A DNA stretch of 64,000 bases from Alteraurantiacibacter buctensis (lineage in GTDB: Bacteria; Pseudomonadota; Alphaproteobacteria; Sphingomonadales; Sphingomonadaceae), in the NCBI RefSeq assembly GCF_009827655.1, contig NZ_WTYV01000004.1, positions 62,001 to 126,000 on the forward strand, read 5' to 3'. Both the position numbers and the translations under genes were made by a program. Numbering within the stretch: position 1 is the first letter of the stretch; the number at the start of each line of letters is the position of its first letter. Positions 38,292 to 47,472 of the stretch are shown piece by piece. A model generated the notes under the pieces. That model did not search any database. It was not told the origin of the DNA and was given only the letters and a program-made list of their open reading frames with translations.

Positions 38292-39059
38292 CTAACCGCG
38301 CTCCGCCGCCTTGGCCCGCTGCCAGTAGGCTTCCTGTTCGTCGAGCGACAGGCTGGCGAAATCCTGGCCGTCGGCGGTGGCAAGATGTTCCATCTGGCGA
38401 AATCGTCCTTCGAATTTGGCATTGCCGGCGCGCAGGGCATCCTCGGCTGAAATGCCATAGCTGCGCACCACGTTGACGGCCGCGAACAGCAGGTCACCTG
38501 CTTCCAGCAACCGGTCATGGTCAGTGGTGGCGTTGGCCAGCTCGTCCAGTTCTTCCACGATCTTGGCGGATGGTTCTGCCGGATCGGGCCAGTCGAAGCC
38601 GACGCGGGCGGCGCGCTTCTGCAATTTCTCCGCGCGCATCAGCGCCGGCAGCGCCTGGGCCACACCATCGAGCGCGCTGGAATGGCCCCTGGCGGCGCGC
38701 TCGGCAGCCTTCTGGTCTTCCCAGCGCGCCAGATCCGGCCCGCCGGTTTGCGCGCCGAAGATATGCGGGTGCCGACTTTCCATCTTGTCGCAGATAGCTG
38801 TGACAACATCTTGATAGGAAAACAGACCCTGTTCCTCGGCCATCCTCGCATGGAACACCACCTGCAGCAGCAGGTCGCCCAGTTCTTCGCGCAGTTCCGC
38901 CATGGCGCCGCGCTGGATGGCGTCGGCGACTTCGTAGGCTTCCTCGATCGTATAGGGCGCGATCGTGGCGAAGGTTTGCGCGGTGTCCCAGTCGCATCCG
39001 GTAACGGGATCGCGCAGGCGGGCCATGATGGCGAGGAGGCGGCTGGTGGAGTCTGGCAT
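38292..39059 (-). CDS. mazG: Nucleoside triphosphate pyrophosphohydrolase MazG
   Basis: 255 residues from the ATG at 39059. Two all-alpha MazG modules are visible: MARLRDPVTGCDWDTAQTF with EEAYEVADAI and LREELGDLLLQVVFHA, and a second one with KIVEELDELANA...LLEAGDLLFAAVNVVR. The E-E-x-x-E/E-x-x-D metal motifs are intact in both. It hydrolyses noncanonical or excess NTPs to NMP and PPi. It is the last gene of the long minus-strand operon. Confidence 0.95.
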   Translation of the reverse strand: MPDSTSRLLAIMARLRDPVTGCDWDTAQTFATIAPYTIEEAYEVADAIQRGAMAELREELGDLLLQVVFHARMAEEQGLFSYQDVVTAICDKMESRHPHIFGAQTGGPDLARWEDQKAAERAARGHSSALDGVAQALPALMRAEKLQKRAARVGFDWPDPAEPSAKIVEELDELANATTDHDRLLEAGDLLFAAVNVVRSYGISAEDALRAGNAKFEGRFRQMEHLATADGQDFASLSLDEQEAYWQRAKAAERG

Positions 39060-39068
39060 GTTGGGATG

Positions 39069-39082
39069 ATAATATATATTAT
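39069..39082. promoter_or_regulatory. 14-bp all-AT palindrome before mazG
   Basis: ATAATATATATTAT is a perfect palindrome in a GC-rich neighbourhood. It spans the stop of the small membrane gene and lies 10 bp before the mazG ATG. It could be part of an internal mazG promoter or a protein site; no well-spaced -35 box is evident. Confidence 0.35.
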
Positions 39083-39306
39083 GTAAAATTACGATCGCTG
39101 TCCGGAGAGGGGGCCAACACAGGGGCCGGATTTGCCTTCTCGTCGATATATGCGGCAATTCCCGCCGCGACCACGAAGATGCATCCCCAAGCCAGCACCA
39201 GAACCAGCGTCCGCTTGCCACCGCCGCGATGGACGCGCCAGGTGCTGAGGACCAGTCCCAGCGCCATCAGCAGATAGATGAGCCGTGGCCAGTCCAGTTC
39301 GGTCAT
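39079..39306 (-). CDS. Small membrane protein of unknown function
   Basis: 75 residues. Two hydrophobic segments (about 8-21 and 33-52) are separated by a basic loop (WRVHRGGGKR), and the tail is Pro/Asp-rich. The ATG overlaps the stop of the MBL hydrolase gene (ATGA) and mazG starts 20 bp after the stop, so it is part of the operon. Family not recognised; the coupling makes it likely to be a real gene. Confidence 0.75.
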   Translation of the reverse strand: MTELDWPRLIYLLMALGLVLSTWRVHRGGGKRTLVLVLAWGCIFVVAAGIAAYIDEKANPAPVLAPSPDSDRNFT

Positions 39307-40070
39307 GCCATCAGCTCCAGCCCGTCATAGCCGACGATCACGTTGCCCGGCACCTCGGCCTGCAAGCTGGCAAAATCCATGCTTTTGTCCAGATGCGACA
39401 GCACCACCTTGCCGGCCTTGCAACGCTGGCCAAGCTCCAGCGCCATGGCCAGGTGTGCATGGGTCGGATGCGGTTCGCGGCGCAGGCAATCGGTCACCAG
39501 CACGTCCACGCCGCTAAACAGCGCCACCATATCGGCAGTAATCTCGCTGAAGTCCGTTGCGTAAACAATTGATTTTCCGTCAGCTTCGAACCGGTAGCCC
39601 GTCGTCTGCGTGGGACCGTGCGGCATTTCCACCGAAGCGACCGAGAATCCGGCGAATATCCGCAGCCGCTCCAGCGTCTGCAGTTCCACCAGCGTGTGAT
39701 AACCGTGCTGGCCGGCAAAAACATAGTCGAACCGCAGCTTTAGCCGCCGCGCGGTCTGCGCCGAGGCGAACCCCGGCAGCGGCGCGGCGCGGCCATAGCG
39801 CATGGGCCGCAGGTCATCGATGCCGTGGCAGTGGTCGGCGTGGTCGTGGGTCCAGAACACCGCGTCCACCCGGTCGATCCGGTTGGAGAGCAATTGCTGG
39901 CGCAGGTCCGTGGACGTATCCACCAGCAACCGCTTGCCTTCATTGCTTTCGACAATAACCGAGACACGCGTGCGCCGGTTCTTGGGCTCCGCAGGATCGC
40001 AGTCCCCCCAATCGTCACCGATGCGCGGTACGCCGGTGGAGGTGCCGGAACCGAGCATCAGCAACTTCAC
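39303..40070 (-). CDS. MBL-fold metal-dependent hydrolase (PhnP/RNase Z-like)
   Basis: 255 residues. LGSGTSTGVPRIGDDWGDCD at the N-terminus and the metal motif WTHDHADHCHGIDDLR (HxHxDH) define a beta-lactamase-fold hydrolase; later ligands lie in MPHGPTQTTG, YATDFSE and LSHLD. Close relatives include PhnP-type phosphodiesterases. It probably cleaves a phosphodiester in the cytoplasm; substrate unknown. It overlaps tatD by four bases, a usual pairing in alphaproteobacteria. Confidence 0.9.
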   Translation of the reverse strand: MKLLMLGSGTSTGVPRIGDDWGDCDPAEPKNRRTRVSVIVESNEGKRLLVDTSTDLRQQLLSNRIDRVDAVFWTHDHADHCHGIDDLRPMRYGRAAPLPGFASAQTARRLKLRFDYVFAGQHGYHTLVELQTLERLRIFAGFSVASVEMPHGPTQTTGYRFEADGKSIVYATDFSEITADMVALFSGVDVLVTDCLRREPHPTHAHLAMALELGQRCKAGKVVLSHLDKSMDFASLQAEVPGNVIVGYDGLELMA

Positions 40071-40843
40071 GGGCGGGCTTTCCCGAACAATCGGAAGAAG
40101 TTGTCTGTTGTTTGTGCCGCCAGGTCTTCAGCCCTCTCGCCGCGCAATTGCGCCACAAAGGCGGCCGTGTCACGCACATAGGCCGGCTCGCACGTCTTGC
40201 CCCGGTGCGGCACGGGGGCGAGGAACGGGCTGTCGGTTTCCACCAGCAGACGGTCCGCCGGGATTTCGGCCGCGAAGGCCTGCAAGTCGCGCGCATTCTT
40301 GAAGGTCACGATACCGGAAATGGAGATGGTCAGCCCCAGTTCCAGCATCCGGCGGCCAAAAGCGGGGCTGGCGGTGAAGCAGTGGATCAGCGCGGGGAAG
40401 GCCCCCTGCCCCATTTCCTCGGCAATGATCGCGGCGGTATCGTCATCGGCATGGCGCGTGTGGATCACCAGCGGCAGGCCGGTGGCGCGGCTGACCGCGA
40501 TATGGGTGCGGAACAGGGCCTGCTGCACCGCGCGGTCTGACTTGTCGTAATAGTAGTCGAGGCCGGTTTCCCCGATGCCGATCACCCGCGGGTGTTCTGC
40601 CGCTGCCAGCAGCGCGGCTTCGCCAAGGTCGACGTGGCCATCGGCCTCGTGCGGGTGGATGCCGACGGTGGCCCAGACATCCGGCTCGCGCTCGGCAGTG
40701 GCGATGACGGTCTGCCATTCGCTCTGCCGCGTGGAAATATTGAGGAAGCCGCCCACCCCGGCGCTGCGCGCGGCAGCCAGCACCTCGCCCTGCCGTTCGG
40801 CAAGGCCGGCGTAATTCAGGTGGCAGTGGCTATCGACCAGCAT
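40067..40843 (-). CDS. tatD: TatD-family metal-dependent DNase
   Basis: 258 residues, a TIM-barrel amidohydrolase fold. Metal ligands appear in VDSHCHLNY, IGETGLDYYYDK, PLVIHTRHADDDT, IHCFTAS and LVETDSPFLAP. TatD-type proteins are 3'-5' DNases linked to repair and DNA turnover. The ATG overlaps the metG stop by one base and the stop overlaps the MBL hydrolase start. Confidence 0.95.
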   Translation of the reverse strand: MLVDSHCHLNYAGLAERQGEVLAAARSAGVGGFLNISTRQSEWQTVIATAEREPDVWATVGIHPHEADGHVDLGEAALLAAAEHPRVIGIGETGLDYYYDKSDRAVQQALFRTHIAVSRATGLPLVIHTRHADDDTAAIIAEEMGQGAFPALIHCFTASPAFGRRMLELGLTISISGIVTFKNARDLQAFAAEIPADRLLVETDSPFLAPVPHRGKTCEPAYVRDTAAFVAQLRGERAEDLAAQTTDNFFRLFGKARP

Positions 40844-42402
40844 CAGGCCTCTTCTGCCGGCAGTTCCAGGCGCGGGAAGATCCCTTCCGGCTTGGCCAGG
40901 CGGAAGTCGCTTTCCGCAAGCTGGGAGTACCAGTGCGAGCCGATACCCGCCAGCGTCCGCAATTCCGGTGCAAGGCCCATGGCATCGAGCAGCCGCGTCA
41001 TCGAACCGGGCATCACCGGCAGCACGGCCACGGCAAGCTGCGCGATGCAGATATAGAGCGTGCCCAGCACATCGCGCATGCGCTGCTCGTCAGTTTTTTT
41101 CAGCGCCCAGGGAGCCTGGGCATCGATGTAGGCATTGCAGGCGAACACGGCGCCCATCCAGGCTTCGAGCGCTTGGGCAAAGGCGAGCTGGTCATAGGCG
41201 GGGGGCATTTCCTGACGCACGGCCTTGTCGACCAGGGCAAACAGGGCTTCATCCTCCGGAGTATGGCCGGAAATTGCCGGCAGGCTGCCCTCGCAGTTCT
41301 TGAAAACCTGGCTCAGCGTGCGCTGTGCAAGGTTGCCGAAGCTGTTCGCGAGTTCGGAATTGGACCGGTTTACAATGGCTTCTGCAGAATAGCTGCCGTC
41401 CTGCCCAAAGCTGAATTCGCGCAGCAGGAAATAGCGCAGGTTGTCCACCCCATAGCGGTCCGCCAAGTCCGCCGGATCGGTGACGTTGCCCAGCGATTTC
41501 GATTCCTTCTGGCCCCGGTTAAGCAGGAAGCCGTGGCCGAACACCTTCTTCGGCAGGGCGATTTTCGCGCTCATCAGGAAGGCCGGCCAGTAAACCGTGT
41601 GGAAGCGGACGATGTCCTTGCCGATCAGATGCAGGTCCGCCGGCCAGAACTTCGCCATGTCGCCGTCCATGTCCGGATAGCCCAGGCCAGTGATATAGTT
41701 GGTGAGGGCATCCACCCACACGTACATCACGTGATCCTCGTGCCCCGGCACCTTCACGCCCCAGTCGAAGCTGGTGCGGCTAACCGAAAGGTCGCGCAGG
41801 CCCCCTTCGACGAAACGCATGACCTCGTTGCGGCGCGCCTCGGGCTGGATGAAATCGGGGTTGTCGCGATAGAGCGCCAGCAGCGGCTCCTGGTATTTCG
41901 ACAGGCGGAAGAACCAGCTCTCCTCAACCGTCCATTCCACCGGCGTGCCCTGGGGCGACAGCTTCTCGCCCCCATCCCCCTCGGTCAGCTCGCTGGCATC
42001 GTAATAGGCTTCGTCGCGCACCGAGTACCAGCCTTCATAGCGATCGAGGTAGAGATCGCCGCTGGCTTCCATCGCCTGCCAGATGGCCTGGCTGGCCGTG
42101 TGATGTTCGGCCTCGGTCGTGCGGATGAAGCGGTCATAGCTGAGATCAAGCTTGTCGAACAAGGCGCGGAAATGGCCAGACATTTCATCGGCCAGTTCGC
42201 GCGGAGTGATGCCCAGGTCGCGCGCCTTCTGGGCCATCTTCAGGCCATGTTCGTCTGTGCCGGTCTGGAAGCGCACCTCGCGCCCTTGCAGGCGGTGCCA
42301 GCGGGCGAGCACGTCAGCGGCAATGGTTTCGTAGGCATGGCCGATGTGCGGCTTGCCGTTGGGATAGTGGATTGCGGTAGTGAGGTAAAAGGTTTCGGCC
42401 AT
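40843..42402 (-). CDS. metG: Methionyl-tRNA synthetase
   Basis: 519 residues. The class I signature is PNGKPHIGHAYE and the KMSKS loop reads KESKS (RGQKESKSLGN). The zinc-knuckle insertion lacks the four-Cys set, and the protein ends after the anticodon-binding domain without the C-terminal tRNA-binding extension of E. coli MetG. Both are features of the shorter type seen in alphaproteobacteria. It charges elongator and initiator tRNA-Met. Confidence 0.96.
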   Translation of the reverse strand: MAETFYLTTAIHYPNGKPHIGHAYETIAADVLARWHRLQGREVRFQTGTDEHGLKMAQKARDLGITPRELADEMSGHFRALFDKLDLSYDRFIRTTEAEHHTASQAIWQAMEASGDLYLDRYEGWYSVRDEAYYDASELTEGDGGEKLSPQGTPVEWTVEESWFFRLSKYQEPLLALYRDNPDFIQPEARRNEVMRFVEGGLRDLSVSRTSFDWGVKVPGHEDHVMYVWVDALTNYITGLGYPDMDGDMAKFWPADLHLIGKDIVRFHTVYWPAFLMSAKIALPKKVFGHGFLLNRGQKESKSLGNVTDPADLADRYGVDNLRYFLLREFSFGQDGSYSAEAIVNRSNSELANSFGNLAQRTLSQVFKNCEGSLPAISGHTPEDEALFALVDKAVRQEMPPAYDQLAFAQALEAWMGAVFACNAYIDAQAPWALKKTDEQRMRDVLGTLYICIAQLAVAVLPVMPGSMTRLLDAMGLAPELRTLAGIGSHWYSQLAESDFRLAKPEGIFPRLELPAEEA

Positions 42403-42411
42403 GGGCAGGCC

Positions 42412-43368
42412 CTAACCGGCGGTCCGGACGGGCGCAAGGTGCGCCAGCAGGGTGCCGATCTCCATCACCAGCAGTCCGGGATCGAAATTGTAGATCGGGA
42501 AATGGGCGGCAAGCTGCGCCAGGTCGGCATTGGTTTCCACCAGCGCGGGCACTTGCGTCATCGGCGTGGTGGCCATGCGTTCGGCCAGCACGGTGCGCGC
42601 CAGGTCCAGCACGGCGGCCTGCCGCTCTCGCGAGGGGCGCGTGCCGATGGCATCGGCCAGCTTGCCGCGCAGCTTGAAATCCGCATCCCCGGTGGCGGCA
42701 ATCTGCCCCATCAGCGTGTGCAGCGGCCCCAGGTCCAGCTCCACGAAATCGAGCGCCGCGCCGGGCGAGCCTGCCGCCGCCGCAATCGCTGCGGTGCGCG
42801 CGGCGGGACTGCCTGACGGGGCCTCTCGCTCCAGCACCTCCTCCATCTCGCGGTTGTCCAGCGGGCGGAACGGCAGCATCCGGCAGCGCGAGCGGATGGT
42901 CGGCAGCAAGCGGCCGGGCCGGTGGGTGACAAGCAGGAAGAAGGTGCCCTGCGGCGGCTCCTCCAGGCTCTTCAGCAAGGCATTGCAGGCACTCTTTTCC
43001 AGGTCGTCCGCCGGATCGATAATGATCACCCGGCGGCTGCCCAGCGTGGGCCGAGTGTTTAGCCGGAGCTGCATCTGGCGGATTTGGTCGATGGAAATGT
43101 TCCGCTTCAGGGCGAAGGGCTTGCCATCCTCGCGCTTCTTCTCGTCTTCCTTGCTGGCGGGCAGGTTGGTCAGCACGATCACGTCGGGATGTTCGCCCGG
43201 GGGCTGCGGCACGCCGGGTTCCGCCACCAGCTCGCGCGCGGCGGTCAGCGCAAAGGTGGCCTTGCCCAGCCCCTTCTTGCCACCCAGGATCCAGGCGTGG
43301 TGCATGCGCGCGCCGGCCATTGCCGCGCGCCACTGGGCCCAGGCCTCCTTGTGGCCGAGCAGGGTCAT
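42412..43368 (-). CDS. holB: DNA polymerase III subunit delta'
   Basis: 318 residues with a clamp-loader AAA+ fold: ILGGKKGLGKATFAL (degenerate P-loop), IIDPADDLEKSACNALLKSL, EEPPQGTFFLLVTHRPGRLL (the sensor-1 region) and SRCRMLPFRPL. Delta' is a stator subunit that helps load the sliding clamp. It lies between tmk (4-base overlap) and metG, the normal order in alphaproteobacteria. Confidence 0.94.
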   Translation of the reverse strand: MTLLGHKEAWAQWRAAMAGARMHHAWILGGKKGLGKATFALTAARELVAEPGVPQPPGEHPDVIVLTNLPASKEDEKKREDGKPFALKRNISIDQIRQMQLRLNTRPTLGSRRVIIIDPADDLEKSACNALLKSLEEPPQGTFFLLVTHRPGRLLPTIRSRCRMLPFRPLDNREMEEVLEREAPSGSPAARTAAIAAAAGSPGAALDFVELDLGPLHTLMGQIAATGDADFKLRGKLADAIGTRPSRERQAAVLDLARTVLAERMATTPMTQVPALVETNADLAQLAAHFPIYNFDPGLLVMEIGTLLAHLAPVRTAG

Positions 43369-44003
43369 ACCGTGAGACCCAGGCGGGCGCGGACTGCGGC
43401 CAGTACTGCCACATGGACGGTCTGGGCGCTCCCGTTGCCGTCGATCACCGCCACCCGCTCCGGCTCGGTCGCAGCGATGGCAGCGAAGCGGCGCGCGACC
43501 TTGGCGTGGAAATCGGCATCACGTCCACCGATCCTGTCGCTGCCCTCGGCATCGCGCAGGGCCAAGCGGGCCGTCACGGTGGCGGGGTCGACTTCCACCA
43601 GCAGCGTCAGATGCGGCATGAAACCCTCTGTCCCAAGCCGATGGATCGCCATGATCTCCGCATCCGGCAGCCGCCCTTCCCCGCCCTGGTAGGCGCGGGT
43701 GGAATCGATGTAGCGGTCGCACACCACGATCGCGCCCCGCTCCAGCGCGGGACGGATCAGCGTTTCTACATGGTTGGCGCGCGCGGCGGCGAACAGCAGC
43801 GCTTCCGATCGCAGCGACCAGGCGGTGCCTTGCGGATCGAGCAGCAGGTGCCGGATGGCTTCCGCTCCCGGTGTGCCGCCCGGCTCGCGCGTGACCACCA
43901 CCTCGTAGCCCGCTGCCTGCAAGGCATCGGCCAGCAGGCGCGCCTGCGTGCTCTTGCCCGCGCCCTCGCCGCCCTCCAGCGTGATGAACTTGCCCCTTGT
44001 CAC
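43365..44003 (-). CDS. tmk: Thymidylate kinase
   Basis: 212 residues from a GTG that overlaps the dacC stop (GTGA). The P-loop is LEGGEGAGKSTQARLL, the dTMP-binding block TREPGGTPGAEAIR and the DR(Y/F) motif VVCDRYIDST, with AYQGGEGR following. It phosphorylates dTMP to dTDP. Its stop overlaps the holB start (ATGA). Confidence 0.96.
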   Translation of the reverse strand: MTRGKFITLEGGEGAGKSTQARLLADALQAAGYEVVVTREPGGTPGAEAIRHLLLDPQGTAWSLRSEALLFAAARANHVETLIRPALERGAIVVCDRYIDSTRAYQGGEGRLPDAEIMAIHRLGTEGFMPHLTLLVEVDPATVTARLALRDAEGSDRIGGRDADFHAKVARRFAAIAATEPERVAVIDGNGSAQTVHVAVLAAVRARLGLTV

Positions 44004-45229
44004 GAGAAGAACTCTGCCACCCCGTTGACCAGCCTGTCCAGCGGTCCGGCCTCGCCCACGTCGGCCGCCGCCTCCAGCGGCACGTCGAACGCGGGCATCG
44101 AATCCATTTCGACGTGCAGGCTGGCAATCACTTCGCCCTGGCTGATCGGCGCCTCCAGCGGGCCGCGATAGCGGATGGTCATGCGCGGTGGCGCGGCACC
44201 TCGGTCGATCGGGTGGGCCAGCGCCAAATCCTGCGCCACCCGCAGCGGCACGTGGCGCGCGTCGCCGCCCTGCACGCGCGCCCGGCCCACGATCGTGCCC
44301 TTTTCCGCCACTCTGGTGCTGGCGAAGTTGGCAAAGCCCCATTCCAGCAGGCCGCGCGCAGCCTCGTCCCGCAGGCGCGCGGTTGGCGATCCGGCCACCA
44401 CAACGATCAGCCGCCGTCCTTCGCGCTTGGCGGAGCCGATTACGGTATAGCCAGCCTCGCTGGTGAAGCCGGTTTTCATGCCGTCGCCCCCCGCCACCTT
44501 GCCGGTCACCGGATCATGGTTCGCCTGCGTAAGCCCGCGCCAGGTGAGCGTGGGGTGGCCGAAATAGCGCCGGTAGAGGCCGGGGTAGCGGTTCACCAGC
44601 GACGACCCCAAGGTGGCCAGGTCGCGCGCGGTGGTGAAGGTCTGCCCTTCGTCGGGAAAGCCGTTGGCCCCGCCGAAGTGGGTATTGCCCATGCCAAGGT
44701 CTGCCGCATTGCGGTTCATCAGCCGCACCCAGGCGCGCAGCGATCCGGTGCTGGCCAGTGCCATGGCCACGCAGGCATCATTGCCCGATACCGTGGTTGC
44801 TCCCAGCAGCAGTTCGCCAAAGGTGGGTCGCTCCCCCGCCTTGAGAAACATCGACGAGCCCTCGCCGGACCACTGGTCCTCCAGGTCCTGGCTGATCAGG
44901 AACGGGGTGGCAGGATCGATGCGCCCTTCGTCGATCAGGCGGAAGGCGGTGAAGGCGGTCATCACCTTGGTGACCGAGGCGGGCATGAAGCGGCGGTCGA
45001 TCTCGCGCGCGAAGAGGTGCTGGCCGGACGACACATCGACCAGCAGCGCCACCGGGATTTCGGGAGAGATGGGGGCGGGTCCGCGCAAGGTGGCGGGATC
45101 GGGTATGGTCAGGGCACGCGTCTGGGCCAGCACGTGGGGCGGCGCGGCCAGCGCCAGCCAGGCCGCGGCACCCACTGCAATTGCCCGGTATGAAGCCAAG
45201 GTCACTCCCGCGCGGCCCGCCCGGGACAA
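44000..45229 (-). CDS. D-alanyl-D-alanine carboxypeptidase (PBP5/6-type, S11)
   Basis: 409 residues from a TTG at 45229; a GTG at 45205 (401 residues) is an equal candidate, and neither has a strong ribosome site. A signal peptide (AVGAAAWLALAAPPHVLAQ) is followed by the serine-hydrolase motifs SVTK (active Ser, PASVTKVMTAF), SGN (TVSGNDACVA) and KTG (GMKTGFTSEAG). A beta-rich C-terminal domain and an end helix (PLDRLVNGVAEFF) probably anchor it to the inner membrane. It trims terminal D-Ala from wall peptides. Confidence 0.93.
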   Translation of the reverse strand: MSRAGRAGVTLASYRAIAVGAAAWLALAAPPHVLAQTRALTIPDPATLRGPAPISPEIPVALLVDVSSGQHLFAREIDRRFMPASVTKVMTAFTAFRLIDEGRIDPATPFLISQDLEDQWSGEGSSMFLKAGERPTFGELLLGATTVSGNDACVAMALASTGSLRAWVRLMNRNAADLGMGNTHFGGANGFPDEGQTFTTARDLATLGSSLVNRYPGLYRRYFGHPTLTWRGLTQANHDPVTGKVAGGDGMKTGFTSEAGYTVIGSAKREGRRLIVVVAGSPTARLRDEAARGLLEWGFANFASTRVAEKGTIVGRARVQGGDARHVPLRVAQDLALAHPIDRGAAPPRMTIRYRGPLEAPISQGEVIASLHVEMDSMPAFDVPLEAAADVGEAGPLDRLVNGVAEFFS

Positions 45230-45243
45230 CCCCGTATCAGGCT

Positions 45244-46317
45244 TCAGCCGCCGTTATAGATTCGGGCATCGCTATAACCCGCCGCCCGCACGTTGGCGAG
45301 CGAGGCCTCGGCTTCTGCACGGCTGCCGAAGGGGCCGGTGCGGACGCGGTAGAGGTTGCCCGAGTGGCTGACCCGGCCGTTGATCTGGCTCGCCACGCGC
45401 TGGGCGTTGGCCGCAACGGAATAGGCTCCGGCCTGAACCACCCAGCCGCCCGTAGAGGGAACAGGGGCCGCAACAGGTGCGGGTGCGGGTGCCGGTTCGG
45501 GCTGTGCCTCTGCAATGACCACGGAGGCCGGTTCTGCCGGCTCGTCAGCAGCCGGCGTCAGGGCAAACGCGTCGGCCACGCTGCTCGGCTCAACGCTAAC
45601 GTTTTCAATGGCGGTCGGCACCGTCAGCGCTGATGTTGCCAGCGGCGCGAGTGCCGGGGCAGGCTCGACCGGCTCGACAGCTGGAGCGACGACAGACGGC
45701 GGCACGCTGCCCACTGGCTGCACGCCCCCCGCCAGGCTGGCTGAACCGTTAGCTGGCAGGCGGCGGCGCAGCACTTCAACCAGTCCGCGCGGGGTATCCA
45801 TCCGCAGGGGGGCTTCCTCGCCTGCCCGCAGCAGCGCACGCTGGCTTTCCGGCGGATTGACACGGCGCACCCGCACCGGGGTATCGGCGGTAGCCCCAAG
45901 CTGCGCCATGGCGGCGGGCGACAGGGCCACCAGATGGTTGCTGTCCATCGGTCCGCGTGTCTCCAGCCGCACCAGGATGGTCCGGCCGGTCTCCAGCGAG
46001 GTGACCTCGACATAGCACGGCACCGGCAGAGTATGGTGCGCGCCGGTGATGCCATTGCCGGCGCCGGCGGTGGCATAGCCGACCTCGTCATAGTTCAGCG
46101 TATCGGCCGGGCGATAGGTCACCTCGCCGATGGTATAGGGTTCACCGATGGTCAGCGGATAGTCGGCCTGCGGGCCGTTGGCCGGCAGGGCAACGCTGGC
46201 CGGAACATCGCGCGCCTGCGCGCAAACGGCCAGCGCGGTGCTGCTCAGCAGCGCCAGGCAGAGGGCGGCCAGGCGGGGTCCACGCGGGTGGCGCGGGTTC
46301 TCAACGGGAAATCTCAT
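45244..46317 (-). CDS. rlpA: RlpA-like protein with double-psi beta-barrel and SPOR domain
   Basis: 357 residues from the ATG at 46317. A signal peptide is followed by a degenerate double-psi beta-barrel (about 70-160: YATAGAGNGITGAHHTLPVP, TGRTILVRLETRGPMD) and a long Ala/Pro/Val linker. A C-terminal SPOR domain follows (WVVQAGAYSVAANAQRVASQ; YRVRTGPFGSRAEAEASL), which binds denuded glycan at septa. Typical RlpA has DRGP; this one reads TRGP, so the catalytic Asp may be lost. The start overlaps the mltB end by 17 bases. Confidence 0.85.
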   Translation of the reverse strand: MRFPVENPRHPRGPRLAALCLALLSSTALAVCAQARDVPASVALPANGPQADYPLTIGEPYTIGEVTYRPADTLNYDEVGYATAGAGNGITGAHHTLPVPCYVEVTSLETGRTILVRLETRGPMDSNHLVALSPAAMAQLGATADTPVRVRRVNPPESQRALLRAGEEAPLRMDTPRGLVEVLRRRLPANGSASLAGGVQPVGSVPPSVVAPAVEPVEPAPALAPLATSALTVPTAIENVSVEPSSVADAFALTPAADEPAEPASVVIAEAQPEPAPAPAPVAAPVPSTGGWVVQAGAYSVAANAQRVASQINGRVSHSGNLYRVRTGPFGSRAEAEASLANVRAAGYSDARIYNGG

Positions 46318-47401
46318 CTGCAAGCAACCCCACGCTCATGGCATAGTAGTTCGAGCAGTTATATTCGAGGATAACCCTATAATTCTGGGTTAACAGGTAG
46401 CCCGGCGCGGCCGGACCATCGGGCTCGAACAGTGAAGCCATCACGTCATCGCCCAGCGGGCCCATCGGCTGCACGCCAAGGGCGCGCCATTCGCGCACGG
46501 TCTTCCACTGGCTGTGCCGCCCGTGAACCCGGGGGCAGACCGGCGAGGTGACCTGGTTAACGACGGCGTCCCGGTCAAGCGAGTTGGGCACATAGGCGCG
46601 CACGCCCCAGGGCTGCCCCGGCCGCCAGCCGGCATCGCGGAAATAGTTGGCCACCGAATGCAGCGTGTCGACATCCGAATTCCAGATGTCCTTGTCCCCA
46701 TCACGGTCACCGTCCACCGCCAGCCGCAGGTAGACGCTGGGCAGGAACTGCGGGTTGCCGAAAGCCCCGGCATAGCTGCCCACCAGGCTGGCGCGGGGCA
46801 CGCCCTGGTCCACCATCCTCATCGTGGCGATCAGTTCGGGCTCGAACAGTTCACGCCGGCGGCCTTCCCAGGCGAGCGAGGCCAGCGAGCGAGGCAGGTC
46901 GAAGCTGCCCTTCACCGCGCCATAGGCGGTTTCATGTCCCCAGATGGCAATGACGATGGCTTCGGGCACGCCATAGGTCTGCTCTACCTCTGCCGCCAGT
47001 CCGCCCAGCCTGCGCATGGCTGCCCTGCCCCCATCGATCCGCGCCTGGCTGTTGTGCGTGCGCAGATAGGGGGCCAGCGGGCTGAAGCCGGTACTGTTGG
47101 GGCTGGTGGAGCGCAGGTTGTCCCGATCGAGCGAAATCACCCGTTGGTTGACCGTCAGCCCCCCCAGCACCTGATCGATCGCCCGTTGGCTGATGCCCTG
47201 CGCGCGCGCCCTGCCCGCCACTTCCCCCAGGTAGGCATCGAAGCTGGAATTGGCCCCCGCTTCGGCCACCGTGGCGTTGACGTCCTGCACCACCGGCTCG
47301 GCCACCAGCAGCTGCGCCTGCGCCATCGGCCCCATCGGCAGCAGCGCCAGGGCCAGGGTGGACAGGGCAGGCAAGGTCAGGTGTCGACGGGGCAATTTCA
47401 T
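46301..47401 (-). CDS. mltB: Lytic murein transglycosylase, MltB type
   Basis: 366 residues with a signal peptide (ALSTLALALLPMGPMAQAQ). The lysozyme-like domain has the catalytic Glu in AIWGHETAYGAVKG and the family block GSYAGAFGNPQFLPSVYLRL, then DGDRDGDKDIWNSDVDTLHS and ANYFRDAGWRPGQPWG. A C-terminal peptidoglycan-facing region follows. No lipobox is seen, so the enzyme should be soluble in the periplasm. It opens the operon running to mazG. Confidence 0.92.
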   Translation of the reverse strand: MKLPRRHLTLPALSTLALALLPMGPMAQAQLLVAEPVVQDVNATVAEAGANSSFDAYLGEVAGRARAQGISQRAIDQVLGGLTVNQRVISLDRDNLRSTSPNSTGFSPLAPYLRTHNSQARIDGGRAAMRRLGGLAAEVEQTYGVPEAIVIAIWGHETAYGAVKGSFDLPRSLASLAWEGRRRELFEPELIATMRMVDQGVPRASLVGSYAGAFGNPQFLPSVYLRLAVDGDRDGDKDIWNSDVDTLHSVANYFRDAGWRPGQPWGVRAYVPNSLDRDAVVNQVTSPVCPRVHGRHSQWKTVREWRALGVQPMGPLGDDVMASLFEPDGPAAPGYLLTQNYRVILEYNCSNYYAMSVGLLADEISR

Positions 47402-47472
47402 CCGCTGAATGTGCCACAGCTACCGGCGAATGGGAATCCCCCGCCGGCGGCTTTCATCGCATTTCGTGATGG

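Noticed and set aside
40933-42816. A 627-codon plus-strand frame across metG
   Set aside because: It is antisense to metG, whose signature motifs are certain.
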